Source: Chlamydiia bacterium
GTDB taxonomy: Bacteria; Chlamydiota; Chlamydiia; Chlamydiales; Rhabdochlamydiaceae
Reading direction: 5' to 3'
Assembly (NCBI GenBank): GCA_021324995.1
Contig: JAJPIB010000064.1
Span: 1 to 60,066, forward strand
Length of the DNA stretch: 60,066 nucleotides
Shown here one piece after another: positions 7,678 through 16,213 of the stretch (position 1 is the stretch's first letter; each line of letters begins with the position of its first letter). A program made the position numbers and the translations under genes. The notes below the pieces were generated by a model. That model ran no database searches. It saw only the letters and a list, made by a program, of their open reading frames with translations, and was not told the origin of the DNA.

Positions 7678-7704
7678 AAGCCCCTCTTTGAAAAAAAGGG
7701 GCTT
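7678..7704 (+). terminator. Hairpin terminator after the tandem secreted proteins
   Basis: AAGCCCCT and AGGGGCTT form an 8-bp stem around an A-rich loop just after the stop at 7670. The T tract is short (TTT), so it may be weak or bidirectional; the converging gene ends at 7715. Confidence 0.6.
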
Positions 7705-7714
7705 TGACAGATCC

Positions 7715-8731
7715 TTATCGCTTTATGACAGGAACGAAGCGCATTGCATTGAGTGTTGGTTGGTTTTCTATCTCTCCAGTTCTTTTCAATACTTTCGAAA
7801 ACATTAAGTAAAGTTCCAATCCCTGATCAGCTCCGTTGATTTCTACAATCCCATGATTGGGATCGAAGAAAAATCCAAGATCATTGCTGATTTTGATATA
7901 GGCAGTGGCATGCTTTGGCACATGTGCTCTATAAGCGCCTGGCGGTAGATTTTGTATGTTGCGGATCATTTGTTGTGCATTTGATTTCCACTCGGAACAG
8001 GAATTGTTGATAATTTCATTATAGACCTGACCTGGAGAATGTATATTTTGAGTGCCGATCTTTAACCCAAGGAGTTTTCCTTTGCAGAGATACAGGCTTT
8101 GAAGAAGAGTAGGGTCCATCCCCCCTCCTTCGACAAATTGCCTCCCTAACGCTCTCATATGGCTGCGCGGATCAGAGAATTGATCTTTTGTGTTCAAGTA
8201 AAGATAGATAAACCAGTCGCTCATTCCTCGACAGATACCCTTATGGGGATCAAACTTTAGCTCGTGTGCGACACTGCAAAAAGTTCTTTTTTTTACCCGA
8301 GGATCTGTAATCTGGCTTTCTGGAATAGAGGGATGTGAATTAAAAATGCGCGCGTTCCCCCTGGGCTGATTAATAGAGTCTTTTAGCCAGAACAATTTTG
8401 TGGAGTCGTTCGTATAGCTATTGAATCCACCCTTTAGGAAGTAAACATTTCTTTTCATTTGTTTTGAAAACCTACACGCACCTAGTCCCAAGGCTATTGT
8501 TGATACAATGTTCAAAACCATTGCGAGAAGATAGCGAAAAGGAGCCGTCGCGATCTGACAGACTTTCCATTTGCAATCGAGGTTTGCTCCATAAGGAATG
8601 TAAACTTTCGTGCTCGTTTTATTTTTTCTGCTAAGGACTTCGTTGATTGCCTCGGATGAGGAGAAAAAATTTTTCAGATTATTGTAGGAATGAAGGACGG
8701 ATGCATCCCAGACTCTTTGTTGCGTTGTCAT
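7715..8731 (-). CDS. Possible YopT/C58-like cysteine protease, candidate effector
   Basis: 338 residues. The middle and end carry spaced motifs resembling the YopT/AvrPphB (peptidase C58) triad: Cys167 in KGICRGMSDWFIYLYL, His274 in PKHATAYIKI and Asp290 in GFFFDPNHGIVEI. In YopT-type enzymes the Cys sits in a similar GxCxxxxxxW context and the Asp in a FFDPNxG turn. The N-terminal part has a hydrophobic stretch at about 65-85. No Sec signal is seen, which fits a type III secreted effector but does not prove it. It is a single gene on the minus strand with an AT-rich upstream region (8732-8866). It could also be a related papain-like fold of other specificity. Confidence 0.5.
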   Translation of the reverse strand: MTTQQRVWDASVLHSYNNLKNFFSSSEAINEVLSRKNKTSTKVYIPYGANLDCKWKVCQIATAPFRYLLAMVLNIVSTIALGLGACRFSKQMKRNVYFLKGGFNSYTNDSTKLFWLKDSINQPRGNARIFNSHPSIPESQITDPRVKKRTFCSVAHELKFDPHKGICRGMSDWFIYLYLNTKDQFSDPRSHMRALGRQFVEGGGMDPTLLQSLYLCKGKLLGLKIGTQNIHSPGQVYNEIINNSCSEWKSNAQQMIRNIQNLPPGAYRAHVPKHATAYIKISNDLGFFFDPNHGIVEINGADQGLELYLMFSKVLKRTGEIENQPTLNAMRFVPVIKR

Positions 8732-8866
8732 AGTAGTTTTTCTCTCTTTATGAAAATAATAATTTGTTAATGTGTGAATTATATGATTTTATGTTTTATT
8801 AAGCAATTGCAATTGTAACTAAGTTGTAATTAAATTAATGACATATTTAAATTTAAAATAAATAAA

Positions 8867-9766
8867 TTAATTTTGGATTGCTGGGTAAGAAAAGAGGAAG
8901 AAATGGGTCACGTTCAAACCAAAATGGCATAAAATGCTGGCTTCAATGGACCGGGTCGTCTGATAAATCGTTCCATAGATTACGCTGGCGACGAAAACCA
9001 GACATAAAAAAGGAAGGTTTGCGACCCAAATGAGATGAAGCAGGGTAAATAGCATAGACGCAGCTAGGATGCTCCCCAGAGCTGCCATTTGCGTTTTTCC
9101 AAACCAGCGATAAATCTCGCGCTGAACAAAGCCGCGGAAGAAAGCTTCTTCAGGAATACAAGCAAAAAGCAAATTATCGATCAGCCATAGAAAGATGATA
9201 ACGGGAATTTTGGGATCCCACTTGACAAGGCCGAGATAAAGAGAGAGTCCCATCATGATAAAGATGCCTACTAAACTCATCGGAATGGCCCATTTGAGCA
9301 TCTTGAGAAGTTCTCTCTGGGATTGGATCAGCGGAATAGCGAGAGCAAGTACAAAGATTCCGATGAAAGGTTTATCAAAGTTCAGCCAGAGGTTATAAGG
9401 ATAGGCACCCGGGCTGAGCTGCATCTTTGAAATCACATTCCAATTGTGGAATCCCGGCAAAAAATGAAAGGCGAGCGCAAGAGAAACCAAAACAGCTGTT
9501 CCAAATAAGAGAAACCGTGCTCCTCTGCTGATTTCTTTAATGAGAAAATAATGGCAGAAAAATAAGATCAGTACAGGAATCAACGAGATCCAGTTAACGA
9601 TTTTTGCTTCGAAAGCGAGGATGTAGGCGATGAGTAGGAAAGATCCCCAAAGCCAAGGCGTCTTGCGGACCCAGAGGCTGATAAAGCTCATGCCAAAAGC
9701 AAAAAAACATAGGGCGCGAATGGGGTTGCTCCATAATTGAATATAAGAAAATGCGTTTTCTGACAT
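8867..9766 (-). CDS. CPBP family intramembrane metalloprotease
   Basis: 299 residues with about eight transmembrane segments. The conserved CPBP/Abi motifs are all present: EEAFFRG (Glu206, Glu207, Arg211), LFTLLHLIW (His244) and the late LCHFGLNVTHF (His281, Asn285). This family includes Rce1-type CAAX proteases and bacterial homologues with roles in membrane protein cleavage or peptide maturation. The partner here is unknown. The gene is divergent from pgeF, with a 62-bp gap that must hold both promoters. Confidence 0.85.
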   Translation of the reverse strand: MSENAFSYIQLWSNPIRALCFFAFGMSFISLWVRKTPWLWGSFLLIAYILAFEAKIVNWISLIPVLILFFCHYFLIKEISRGARFLLFGTAVLVSLALAFHFLPGFHNWNVISKMQLSPGAYPYNLWLNFDKPFIGIFVLALAIPLIQSQRELLKMLKWAIPMSLVGIFIMMGLSLYLGLVKWDPKIPVIIFLWLIDNLLFACIPEEAFFRGFVQREIYRWFGKTQMAALGSILAASMLFTLLHLIWVANLPFLCLVFVASVIYGTIYQTTRSIEASILCHFGLNVTHFFLFSYPAIQN

Positions 9767-9828
9767 GGGACATCCTTTTCTGAAAGACTATAATAATTTT
9801 ACATCAAAATTGGCTAAGGGATAATTTC

Positions 9829-10596
9829 ATGATTCGAAAAAAAGCAGGGGAAGTCGAGTGGCTCGAGTTTGAAATTTTTTCAGGCGAACCGAAACTTGTT
9901 CACGGTATTTTTTTGCGCCATGGAGGAGTGAGCATAGGGCCGTATTCGAGCTTAAATCTTGGAAATTCTGTAAAGGAGGAAAGTTCTAGTATTGAAGAAA
10001 ATCGCCGGCGCGTCTTGGAGGCGTTGAACATTTCACAGTATGCCTTTTGTCGCCAAGTTCACAGCGATAGTATTGCAATTGTCGAAAAACAATCGGGTCT
10101 TATCGGAGAGGGCGATGCGATGGTGACGCAGCAGCTTGATTTAGGCTTAATGATCCTTCATGCGGATTGCCAGGCAGCGATCATTTATGACCCTATCCAT
10201 GGAGCTTTAGCCAATGTGCATTCGGGTTGGCGCGGCAACGTCAAAAACATCTATCGCGCGACTGTTCAGAAAATGGTGAAAATCTTCGGATCCAAGCCGC
10301 AAGATCTTCTCGTAGGCATTTCACCCAGCCTTGGGCCAGACAATGCTGAATTTAAAAACTATCGGGATGAATTTCCTCAAGCATTTTGGGAGTTTCAGGT
10401 AAGGCCAGAATATTTTGACCTTTGGGCGATCGCGAGGTATCAACTCGAAGAATGTGGGATTCTTTCCCATCATATTCAAATCGCTGAAATTTGCACTTTT
10501 GCCAATCCCCAGGACTATTTTTCTTACCGCAGAGATTATCGCAAAGATAAAACCATTGGGCTCCATGGCACTCTTGCCATGATAAGGGTGTGTTAA
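9829..10596 (+). CDS. pgeF: Purine nucleoside phosphorylase YfiH/LACC1 family, PgeF-like
   Basis: 255 residues, the usual length. Motifs include LRHGGVSIGPYSSLNLG, CRQVHSDS, ILHADCQAAIIYD and VHSGWRGNVKNI, which provide the His-Cys-His zinc site of the family. GISPSLGP and YRRDYRKD near the end are also conserved. Members cleave purine nucleosides (adenosine phosphorylase and deaminase activities); E. coli PgeF also prevents misincorporation of amino acids in peptidoglycan precursors, which matters for a group with minimal peptidoglycan. ATG at 9829 is a plausible start. Confidence 0.9.
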   Translation: MIRKKAGEVEWLEFEIFSGEPKLVHGIFLRHGGVSIGPYSSLNLGNSVKEESSSIEENRRRVLEALNISQYAFCRQVHSDSIAIVEKQSGLIGEGDAMVTQQLDLGLMILHADCQAAIIYDPIHGALANVHSGWRGNVKNIYRATVQKMVKIFGSKPQDLLVGISPSLGPDNAEFKNYRDEFPQAFWEFQVRPEYFDLWAIARYQLEECGILSHHIQIAEICTFANPQDYFSYRRDYRKDKTIGLHGTLAMIRVC

Positions 10597-10630
10597 TGGA
10601 TTTTTCCTGAAGATGAGGTTATGCAACAAG

Positions 10631-11695
10631 TCATTTTCGGGAGAGTTTATCGTCAAAGAAAAGAATAGAGCTCTTTGCAATTTCATCGTGGAGTTTTTTG
10701 CGGTCGATGGAAGCGGGATCCTCGCAATACCTCGGATCTAGAAACCGTTTGCCTATAGCATTGGCACGGGCGAGGAAGACATAGTGGGTTGCCTCTCCTG
10801 GAAGAATCTTAAGGGTAGAGCGAGCGATCTTTGAGGCAAAGATTCGAGCATTTTTCTCTGTAGGTACAACATGGTCTGTTTCTGGAGCGACAATAAAGAC
10901 AGGGATATCGATTTTTTCAAGACTACTTTGTTCAAACATCCAGCCCAGAGCAGGAGCCATGACCATCACGACAGAGATACGCGGATCGCGAAGAGATCCA
11001 GCAGCTTCCTTGAAATCGATTTTTTCGAAAAGATCGGGTGTAGCGATTCCTGCCAGATCAGCCGTTGCATTTTCTTTCACGCATTCGGAATTTAGGTCCA
11101 TTGCCTCGGCTCCCGCTATCCAAATTCCAGTGGCTCCTCCTAAGGAATAGCCAACAAACCCAATCCGATTGAGATCGATATGCTCCTTAAAGGAGGAGTT
11201 GCTGAGCAATTGATCTAGGACAAAAGAGATGTCTTTAGGCCTTTCCCAGGGTTTTGCATAAGCTTCAGGAATTTTATTGTTCCAGGTATTTCCAAAGTGA
11301 TCCATGGCAGCAACAATATATCCATTGGCTGCAAAAACCTCTGCAAGCCAAGAGATATTATAACGATCGCCGCCACTTCCATGGGACATCATAATTAAAG
11401 GGTATTTGCTTTTCTTAGTGCTGAGAGCCGCATCTCTGGCCTCGTCGCAACGGAGCCAAAATCCTGGAGGAGTTTTTGCCGGGCTTTCCGGATCGACCGG
11501 ATACCACACCTCTGTGACGACAGGGCGGTTGCGCTGAGAATCGAAGAAGTTAAATGTAGTGATGCCCGTTTTTTGGGGTTGTAAGACAATCGTATTGAAA
11601 TATTTGCCAAGGTTTAATCCCCCGCTAAATGGAATAATTAAAATGGCTAGGGGGGCGGCAAAGTAGAAGATCCATTTAATGCGTCTTTTTAGCAT
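10631..11695 (-). CDS. Alpha/beta hydrolase, PAF-acetylhydrolase/dienelactone hydrolase-like, membrane-anchored
   Basis: 354 residues. An N-terminal hydrophobic segment (about 7-27) could be a signal anchor or uncleaved signal. The catalytic domain has the oxyanion region MSHGSGGDRYN, the nucleophile elbow GFVGYSLGGA, an acid region IVAPETDH and a late His (EATHYVFL). This matches COG4188-type predicted hydrolases related to PAF-acetylhydrolase; the substrate is unknown, with an ester or lipid likely. The gene converges with pgeF, 34 bp apart. The 210 bp upstream are AT-rich and contain two short hairpins near 11868-11920. Confidence 0.8.
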   Translation of the reverse strand: MLKRRIKWIFYFAAPLAILIIPFSGGLNLGKYFNTIVLQPQKTGITTFNFFDSQRNRPVVTEVWYPVDPESPAKTPPGFWLRCDEARDAALSTKKSKYPLIMMSHGSGGDRYNISWLAEVFAANGYIVAAMDHFGNTWNNKIPEAYAKPWERPKDISFVLDQLLSNSSFKEHIDLNRIGFVGYSLGGATGIWIAGAEAMDLNSECVKENATADLAGIATPDLFEKIDFKEAAGSLRDPRISVVMVMAPALGWMFEQSSLEKIDIPVFIVAPETDHVVPTEKNARIFASKIARSTLKILPGEATHYVFLARANAIGKRFLDPRYCEDPASIDRKKLHDEIAKSSILFFDDKLSRK

Positions 11696-11866
11696 AATGC
11701 TTAACCGAATCGATTGTTTTATGTGTTTATTTAATTAAATAGCATGATCTTTATATATTTAAAAGGTTTTTGTAGATTTTCAGCAGCAGCTCAAAAAGAA
11801 TGTCGCAAAATCCCTTGTGCTGATTTTATGTGATCATTATGCTACGAAATAGTGTGCCCAAAAAAC

Positions 11867-11921
11867 AACGGGGGCTGGATCCCCGAGGTCTACTAGAACA
11901 AGAGAGTGCGGAAGCTCTCTG
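11867..11921 (+). other. Two adjacent short hairpins upstream of the GT28 gene
   Basis: CGGGGGCTGGATCCCCG and AGAGAGTGCGGAAGCTCTCT can each form a stem-loop. They lie just before the family A repeat at 11943. They could be a terminator remnant or a leader structure; no T tract follows either one. Confidence 0.3.
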
Positions 11922-11942
11922 CAACCCCAAGGTGTGCCTTGT

Positions 11943-12108
11943 TTATACTCCACGTGACTGAAAATTTGGATTTAAGACTGAGCCAAAGCCCTGGGATTGG
12001 ACGATCGAATCGAGCCCCTATTTCTAATAAGGGCGACGATTCGATCGTGTCAATCGCGGAAGCTTTCACTTCTGTCCTAAACAAAATTTTCAGTCACGTT
12101 GGGTATAA
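11943..12108 (+). repeat. Family A palindromic repeat, long copy (166 bp)
   Basis: This is the longest complete copy. Its outer arms are TTATACTCCACGTGACTG and AGTCACGTTGGGTATAA. Inside is a second palindrome: ACGATCGAATCG and CGATTCGATCGT flank GCCCCTATTTCTAATAAGGGC. The right part of the core reads GGAAGCTTTCACTTCTGTCC. The reading frame of the downstream glycosyltransferase stays open through the whole repeat. Confidence 0.9.
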
Positions 12109-13381
12109 GTTCATAACCTTTATTTTTTCCCTTGTCGTGTGTGCATCGGGATATCTTCATGCGGAAGAAGTTGCCGACCCGACTTCTGAGCGAAAAACAA
12201 TCCTCGTTCTTTCGAGTGTAGGCGGCGGAGGGCATATCACAGCTTGCAATACATTAGAGACGCTTGTAGGACATGAATATGACCTCAAGGTCGTTTATCC
12301 TATCAACCAGCTGAATATTTGGGGGGTTCCCTCGTGCGAGCAATTCTATAATTCGCTATTGCGCAACGGGTGGATCCGATCGATGAACTTTATTGTCAGA
12401 CATGTCTGTCCTCCTGTTTTTCGCTCGCGCTTTGTCAAAATCGAAAAAATCATCGGATCCTACATCAACAATTTCAAGCCTGATCTCGTCATTTCGCTGA
12501 TCCCCTTCATTAACTATCCCGCTTCTGAAGCTGCCAGAAAACGCGATCTTCCCTTTCTGCTCATCACAACGGATAACGATCTGCGCAACTGGGCATTTGA
12601 AATGGAAAGGATCAAGCATCAGCAGATGAAGGTGACCATTGGTGAGGATTTGCCTACAACGCGCGATGTACTTTTAAGAAAAAAAATTCCAGCCGATGCG
12701 ATTGAGACGATTGGCCTTCCCTTAAGACCCGATTTTTTAGCCCAAAAGGATAAAAAGAAAATCCTTGAAGAGCTCAACCTACCTGCGAATAAGGAAATTA
12801 TCCTCATCATGATGGGGGGAGTAGGTGGCGATATCGCTTATGAGTACGCAAAAAAGATCGGCAGCATGAACCTCGGCGCCCATCTTGTGGTGATCGCAGG
12901 ACGAAACATCAAGCTCCAGAAAGAACTCGAGCAGTTAAAGCTCCATCCCTCTAACACACTGACGGCATTTGGCTATACAAATCGCGTCTCTGATTTGATG
13001 GCGGTGTCTGATCTGATCGTTACAAAGCCGGGACCTGGAACTATCAATGAGGCGATTGCGATGAAGCTTCCTATGTTGATCGACAATACTGCCATTTCCC
13101 TATTTTGGGAGCGTGCAAACGTCGATATCGTTCTCAAGTATGGAATTGGACAGAAGATTAAAAAATTCAGCCAAGTCAAAGAGATGGTCTCTTCCTATCT
13201 CAAAGATCCTTTGGTCAAAGAAAGGTCTCAAAGCTCTTTTGAAAAAGTCCCCGGCAATCAGTTCCATTTGCGCATTCCAGAAATCATTCATGAACTGATT
13301 GCATTAAAAGAGCTCAACGCAGCGTCAAAAGAAATCCCGGTAGAAGCAGAGACCTCTATCTTGATGACTTCAAGCGATTAA
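12047..13381 (+). CDS. GT28-type glycosyltransferase (MGDG synthase/MurG-like), exported or membrane-anchored
   Basis: About 444 residues from the GTG at 12047, which lies inside the family A repeat; the frame is open to a GTG at 11906. No ATG precedes the hydrophobic segment FITFIFSLVVCASG, so the original start seems to have been displaced by the repeat. The catalytic part begins with VLSSVGGGGHITAC and has the C-terminal donor-site motif TKPGPGTINEAIAMK typical of MGDG synthase/UDP-GlcNAc transferases (GT28). It should transfer a sugar from a UDP donor to a lipid or glycan acceptor. A signal peptide on this normally cytosolic fold is odd; the hydrophobic segment may only be an anchor. The 3' end overlaps the converging YkgJ-like gene by 4 bp. 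Confidence 0.75.
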   Translation: MSIAEAFTSVLNKIFSHVGYKFITFIFSLVVCASGYLHAEEVADPTSERKTILVLSSVGGGGHITACNTLETLVGHEYDLKVVYPINQLNIWGVPSCEQFYNSLLRNGWIRSMNFIVRHVCPPVFRSRFVKIEKIIGSYINNFKPDLVISLIPFINYPASEAARKRDLPFLLITTDNDLRNWAFEMERIKHQQMKVTIGEDLPTTRDVLLRKKIPADAIETIGLPLRPDFLAQKDKKKILEELNLPANKEIILIMMGGVGGDIAYEYAKKIGSMNLGAHLVVIAGRNIKLQKELEQLKLHPSNTLTAFGYTNRVSDLMAVSDLIVTKPGPGTINEAIAMKLPMLIDNTAISLFWERANVDIVLKYGIGQKIKKFSQVKEMVSSYLKDPLVKERSQSSFEKVPGNQFHLRIPEIIHELIALKELNAASKEIPVEAETSILMTSSD

Positions 13382-13920
13382 TCATCCTTTTGGGCGGCTG
13401 TGAACCCACATCCCTTAATGATGCGGGGGTGTCCAAAATACTCAATGATTGGCCATTTGCGGCATACCGTGGGGCGGAGGAAATACTGTCCGCATGTCCC
13501 ATCGTTTTTTAAATACCTGCACCCCATCACAAGCACACGCTTGCCCTCACTTTCAAAGGCTCCTGATCGCCTTTTGTAAAAACCTAGCACTTGCGTATTC
13601 CATACATAGAAAAGTTTTCCTAGAAGGCCTTTGTTTTCTGGCACGAGAATATAATGGCAACAGTTTCCACGCTTAAGACATTTCCCCTGTTTTTTAAAAG
13701 GAGGACGAATGAGCATTCTCGCAACCCTTTGAGCGGTTAAATCAATCAGGATAAAAGGAAGAAGGATGACGCGCAGCGGCCAACGAATGAAGCCTGGGAG
13801 CCATTGCTTAGGAATGCCCCCCGCAGGCTCAGGAGGAAGTTCCTCAGCGCTCTCGGCTAACACAAGGATTTCGTCGAGGCTTTCTTTGGAGGGTTCGGGC
13901 TGGTTATAAATTTTTAACAT
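13378..13920 (-). CDS. YkgJ-like cysteine cluster protein
   Basis: 180 residues. The Cys-rich core includes KCLKRGNCCHYI (about 90-101), MGCRYL, DGTCGQYFLRPTVCRKWP and a late KGCGF, matching the zinc/iron-chelating YkgJ (CxxCxxCC) family pattern C-x5-CC...C...GxC..Y..RP..CR.WP. An N-terminal hydrophobic stretch (WPLRVILLPFILIDL, about 47-61) may lie against the membrane. The exact function of the family is not established; metal binding is likely. It is divergent from the thioredoxin reductase fusion, with about 90 bp between the starts. Confidence 0.75.
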   Translation of the reverse strand: MLKIYNQPEPSKESLDEILVLAESAEELPPEPAGGIPKQWLPGFIRWPLRVILLPFILIDLTAQRVARMLIRPPFKKQGKCLKRGNCCHYILVPENKGLLGKLFYVWNTQVLGFYKRRSGAFESEGKRVLVMGCRYLKNDGTCGQYFLRPTVCRKWPIIEYFGHPRIIKGCGFTAAQKDD

Positions 13921-14011
13921 CGATTAAGGAGTATACCTTTCTATTTTCAAATATTCAAACCAAAAGACCTATTCGCTATAATCCTTCGAAAAGGCTTTGG
14001 CGAGAAGTGTC

Positions 14012-15451
14012 ATGAAAAAAATTCTTTATTTTCTCAATCTCTTAATTCTCTTTACCCAAGCTCAGCTTCGCGCAGAAGTCATTGAGCATGAACATCCTGT
14101 CGTTATTCTCGGCGGGGGCGTCGCTGCATTAACTTCTGCCGTTTATCTTTCGAGGGCGGGAATTACTCCTCTTGTGATCACGGGACCCTCTATTGGAGGA
14201 ACAATCACTCAGTCTTCGAATGTCCAAAACTGGCCAGGAGAAATCTCCATTTCAGGATCTGAGTTAGGAGAAAAAGTGAGACATCAAGCAGAAATGAATG
14301 GGGCTATCCTTCAGCCCGAAACAGTGGTCGCTGTGGATTTTTCCAAACGTCCTTTCCTGATCACAACTAAAAAGGTGATTGGGTCAGGAGAGGATTTGAT
14401 GTACTATAGAGCTCACTCTGTCATTATCGCTCTAGGCTCAACGCCCAATTATCTCGGTGTCCCAGGAGAAGTAGAAAGCAATGGTCATTTATCTCCCGGA
14501 GTTTACACCTGTGCTGTTTGCGATGGCTCTCTTTTTAAAGACAAAGTCGTGGCTGTCGTCGGTGGAGGAGATAGTGCGCTGATTGAAGCGGAATATCTCT
14601 CTAATATTGCATCTAAAGTGCACATTCTTCTGCGCAAAGCCCAATTTCGTGCTGGAGAAAAGCAGAGGCTCAAAGAAATCCTCTCCAATCCTAAAATCCA
14701 GGTGCACTACAATACAACCATCAAACAGATTAAAGCTGAGCAAGGGCAATTGTCACGGCTCCTTGTGGAAGACTCCGATGGAAAAAACGCACGGGAGCTT
14801 TCCACCAACGCGCTTTTTCTCGCCATTGGCGCTCAGCCAAACACGGAACTATTCCGCAACCAGCTCGAACTCGATGCTGCGGGTTATATCGTTTTAAAAA
14901 AACATCAGCAGACATCCGTTGAGGGCATTTACGCCATGGGGGATGTCGCCGATCCCGAGTTCAAGCAAGCCATTTCAGCGGCAGGCGATGCTGCAAAAGC
15001 GGCTCTTCAGGCTCAGCAATTCCTCGCCTCCCACCCCGCCTCGGTTAAAAAACTACAGGCTCTAGCTAAGGCCGAAAAAGAAAGGGAAGTCAGAGGAGTG
15101 ATCGATATCACCTCGAAAGACCAATTCCTCAAAGAATTGAAAAAAGCCCAAGGACCCATTTTCGCCGACTTTCACTCTACACACTGCGGCCCTTGCAAAA
15201 TGTTTAGTCCGGTTTACGATGATTGGGCGAAGCATTATGGAAATAAGATCACTTTCCTAAAAATCAATGCTGAAGTTGCCCCAGAGCTCTTCAGAGATTA
15301 TCTGATCCAAGCCGTGCCGACACTTCTTATCTTCGACCCCCAAGGCAATGTGATCCGAAAGAGCTGTGGATTTCATGAAATTTCAGAAGTCGACAGACGG
15401 CTAACTCTTATCAAAGCCCAAGCAGAGATTGCTCCTCATGACTTCAAGTAG
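14012..15451 (+). CDS. Exported thioredoxin reductase-thioredoxin fusion protein
   Basis: 479 residues from the ATG at 14012. Residues 1-21 form a signal peptide (MKKILYFLNLLILFTQAQLRA). Residues 26-335 are a thioredoxin reductase: FAD motif GGGVAALTSA, redox pair CAVC (167-170), NADPH motif VGGGDSALIEAE with a basic LRKAQFRA, and YAMGDVAD. After a helical linker, residues about 365-475 are a thioredoxin with CGPC (392-395) and the cis-Pro loop AVPTLLIF. Fusions of the two are known (for example in Mycobacterium leprae), but a Sec signal on one is unusual because NADPH is not expected in the periplasm. TTG at 13997 would add five residues before the signal. Confidence 0.9.
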   Translation: MKKILYFLNLLILFTQAQLRAEVIEHEHPVVILGGGVAALTSAVYLSRAGITPLVITGPSIGGTITQSSNVQNWPGEISISGSELGEKVRHQAEMNGAILQPETVVAVDFSKRPFLITTKKVIGSGEDLMYYRAHSVIIALGSTPNYLGVPGEVESNGHLSPGVYTCAVCDGSLFKDKVVAVVGGGDSALIEAEYLSNIASKVHILLRKAQFRAGEKQRLKEILSNPKIQVHYNTTIKQIKAEQGQLSRLLVEDSDGKNARELSTNALFLAIGAQPNTELFRNQLELDAAGYIVLKKHQQTSVEGIYAMGDVADPEFKQAISAAGDAAKAALQAQQFLASHPASVKKLQALAKAEKEREVRGVIDITSKDQFLKELKKAQGPIFADFHSTHCGPCKMFSPVYDDWAKHYGNKITFLKINAEVAPELFRDYLIQAVPTLLIFDPQGNVIRKSCGFHEISEVDRRLTLIKAQAEIAPHDFK

Positions 15452-16194
15452 CGATCGACTCGGGACAGCCATCCTGGCAGCCAGCGCTCTTCATTCCTTT
15501 CTGGAGGAGCATTGCTGACGCGTTCTCGAAGCAGCCGCTTTGCCGTCTCGGCAAATTCATTAATGGAGGATTGTGAGTTCAAAGCCATCTCTTCAAGCAC
15601 TTGTTTCAGCCCCCACCCTTTCCCCGCGTAGCGCTCCGTTTCCACAAGACCAGTTCCTTTGAAATTGAGATAGTCGATCAGCGCAAATTTTCCCTGTGAA
15701 GTTTTCTTCAGATCATCGAGTTTTTTAAGAACGGTTTCCCTTGTTTCTTTATCCATGGACAATAAGATTTCAGGTAAAGCATTTTCAAAACGCCTCCCAA
15801 TAAACCTTGCTTGTAGGGAAAGCGTTTTTGATAAAAGATCTTGTAACTCACTTTTCTTTGCATCCTGGACATGATTGGAAAAAGCATCCCTGGACTCCCA
15901 AGGACATTTTCCTAATGCCCAGCGAGGAACCTGAACCCCCCTTTCTTTAAGAAAGGCAAGAAGGCCTGGGAAAGTTTCCTCGTAAGGCCCCTGCGCATCC
16001 TTCGGGTACCAGATAAAGTGGCCGATTCCAAGAGACGCAAAGTTTTCTCCGACATTCCACCAAACGAGCCGATCTCTCTTGCTTCCACATTCATTAAGAT
16101 AAATCCTCTTGCCAAAGCTTTCCGCTTCTTTCGAGGAAATTTCCATCGCAGATAAAGAGCAGCTTAAGAAAAAACATAGAAAAAAATAATGCAT
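15436..16194 (-). CDS. Secreted conserved hypothetical protein, possibly lysozyme-like
   Basis: 252 residues with a signal peptide (MHYFFLCFFLSCSLSA). The mature protein starts with a region IYLNECGSKRDRLVWWNVG then ASLGIGHFIWYP, a pattern seen in conserved proteobacterial proteins of unknown function. Glu in NEC followed by a SLGIGH turn resembles the Glu...TIGYGH arrangement of GH24 lysozymes, so a muramidase-like fold is an inference. The C-terminal half is helical (about 110-240). It converges on the thioredoxin reductase fusion with a 16-bp overlap of the 3' ends. Confidence 0.65.
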   Translation of the reverse strand: MHYFFLCFFLSCSLSAMEISSKEAESFGKRIYLNECGSKRDRLVWWNVGENFASLGIGHFIWYPKDAQGPYEETFPGLLAFLKERGVQVPRWALGKCPWESRDAFSNHVQDAKKSELQDLLSKTLSLQARFIGRRFENALPEILLSMDKETRETVLKKLDDLKKTSQGKFALIDYLNFKGTGLVETERYAGKGWGLKQVLEEMALNSQSSINEFAETAKRLLRERVSNAPPERNEERWLPGWLSRVDRYLKS

Positions 16195-16213
16195 TGTTTA
16201 GACTTCCCTCTCT

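Noticed and set aside
11893-12084. Antisense open frame within the long family A repeat
   Set aside because: It arises from the repeat sequence itself, has no ribosome binding site and resembles no protein.
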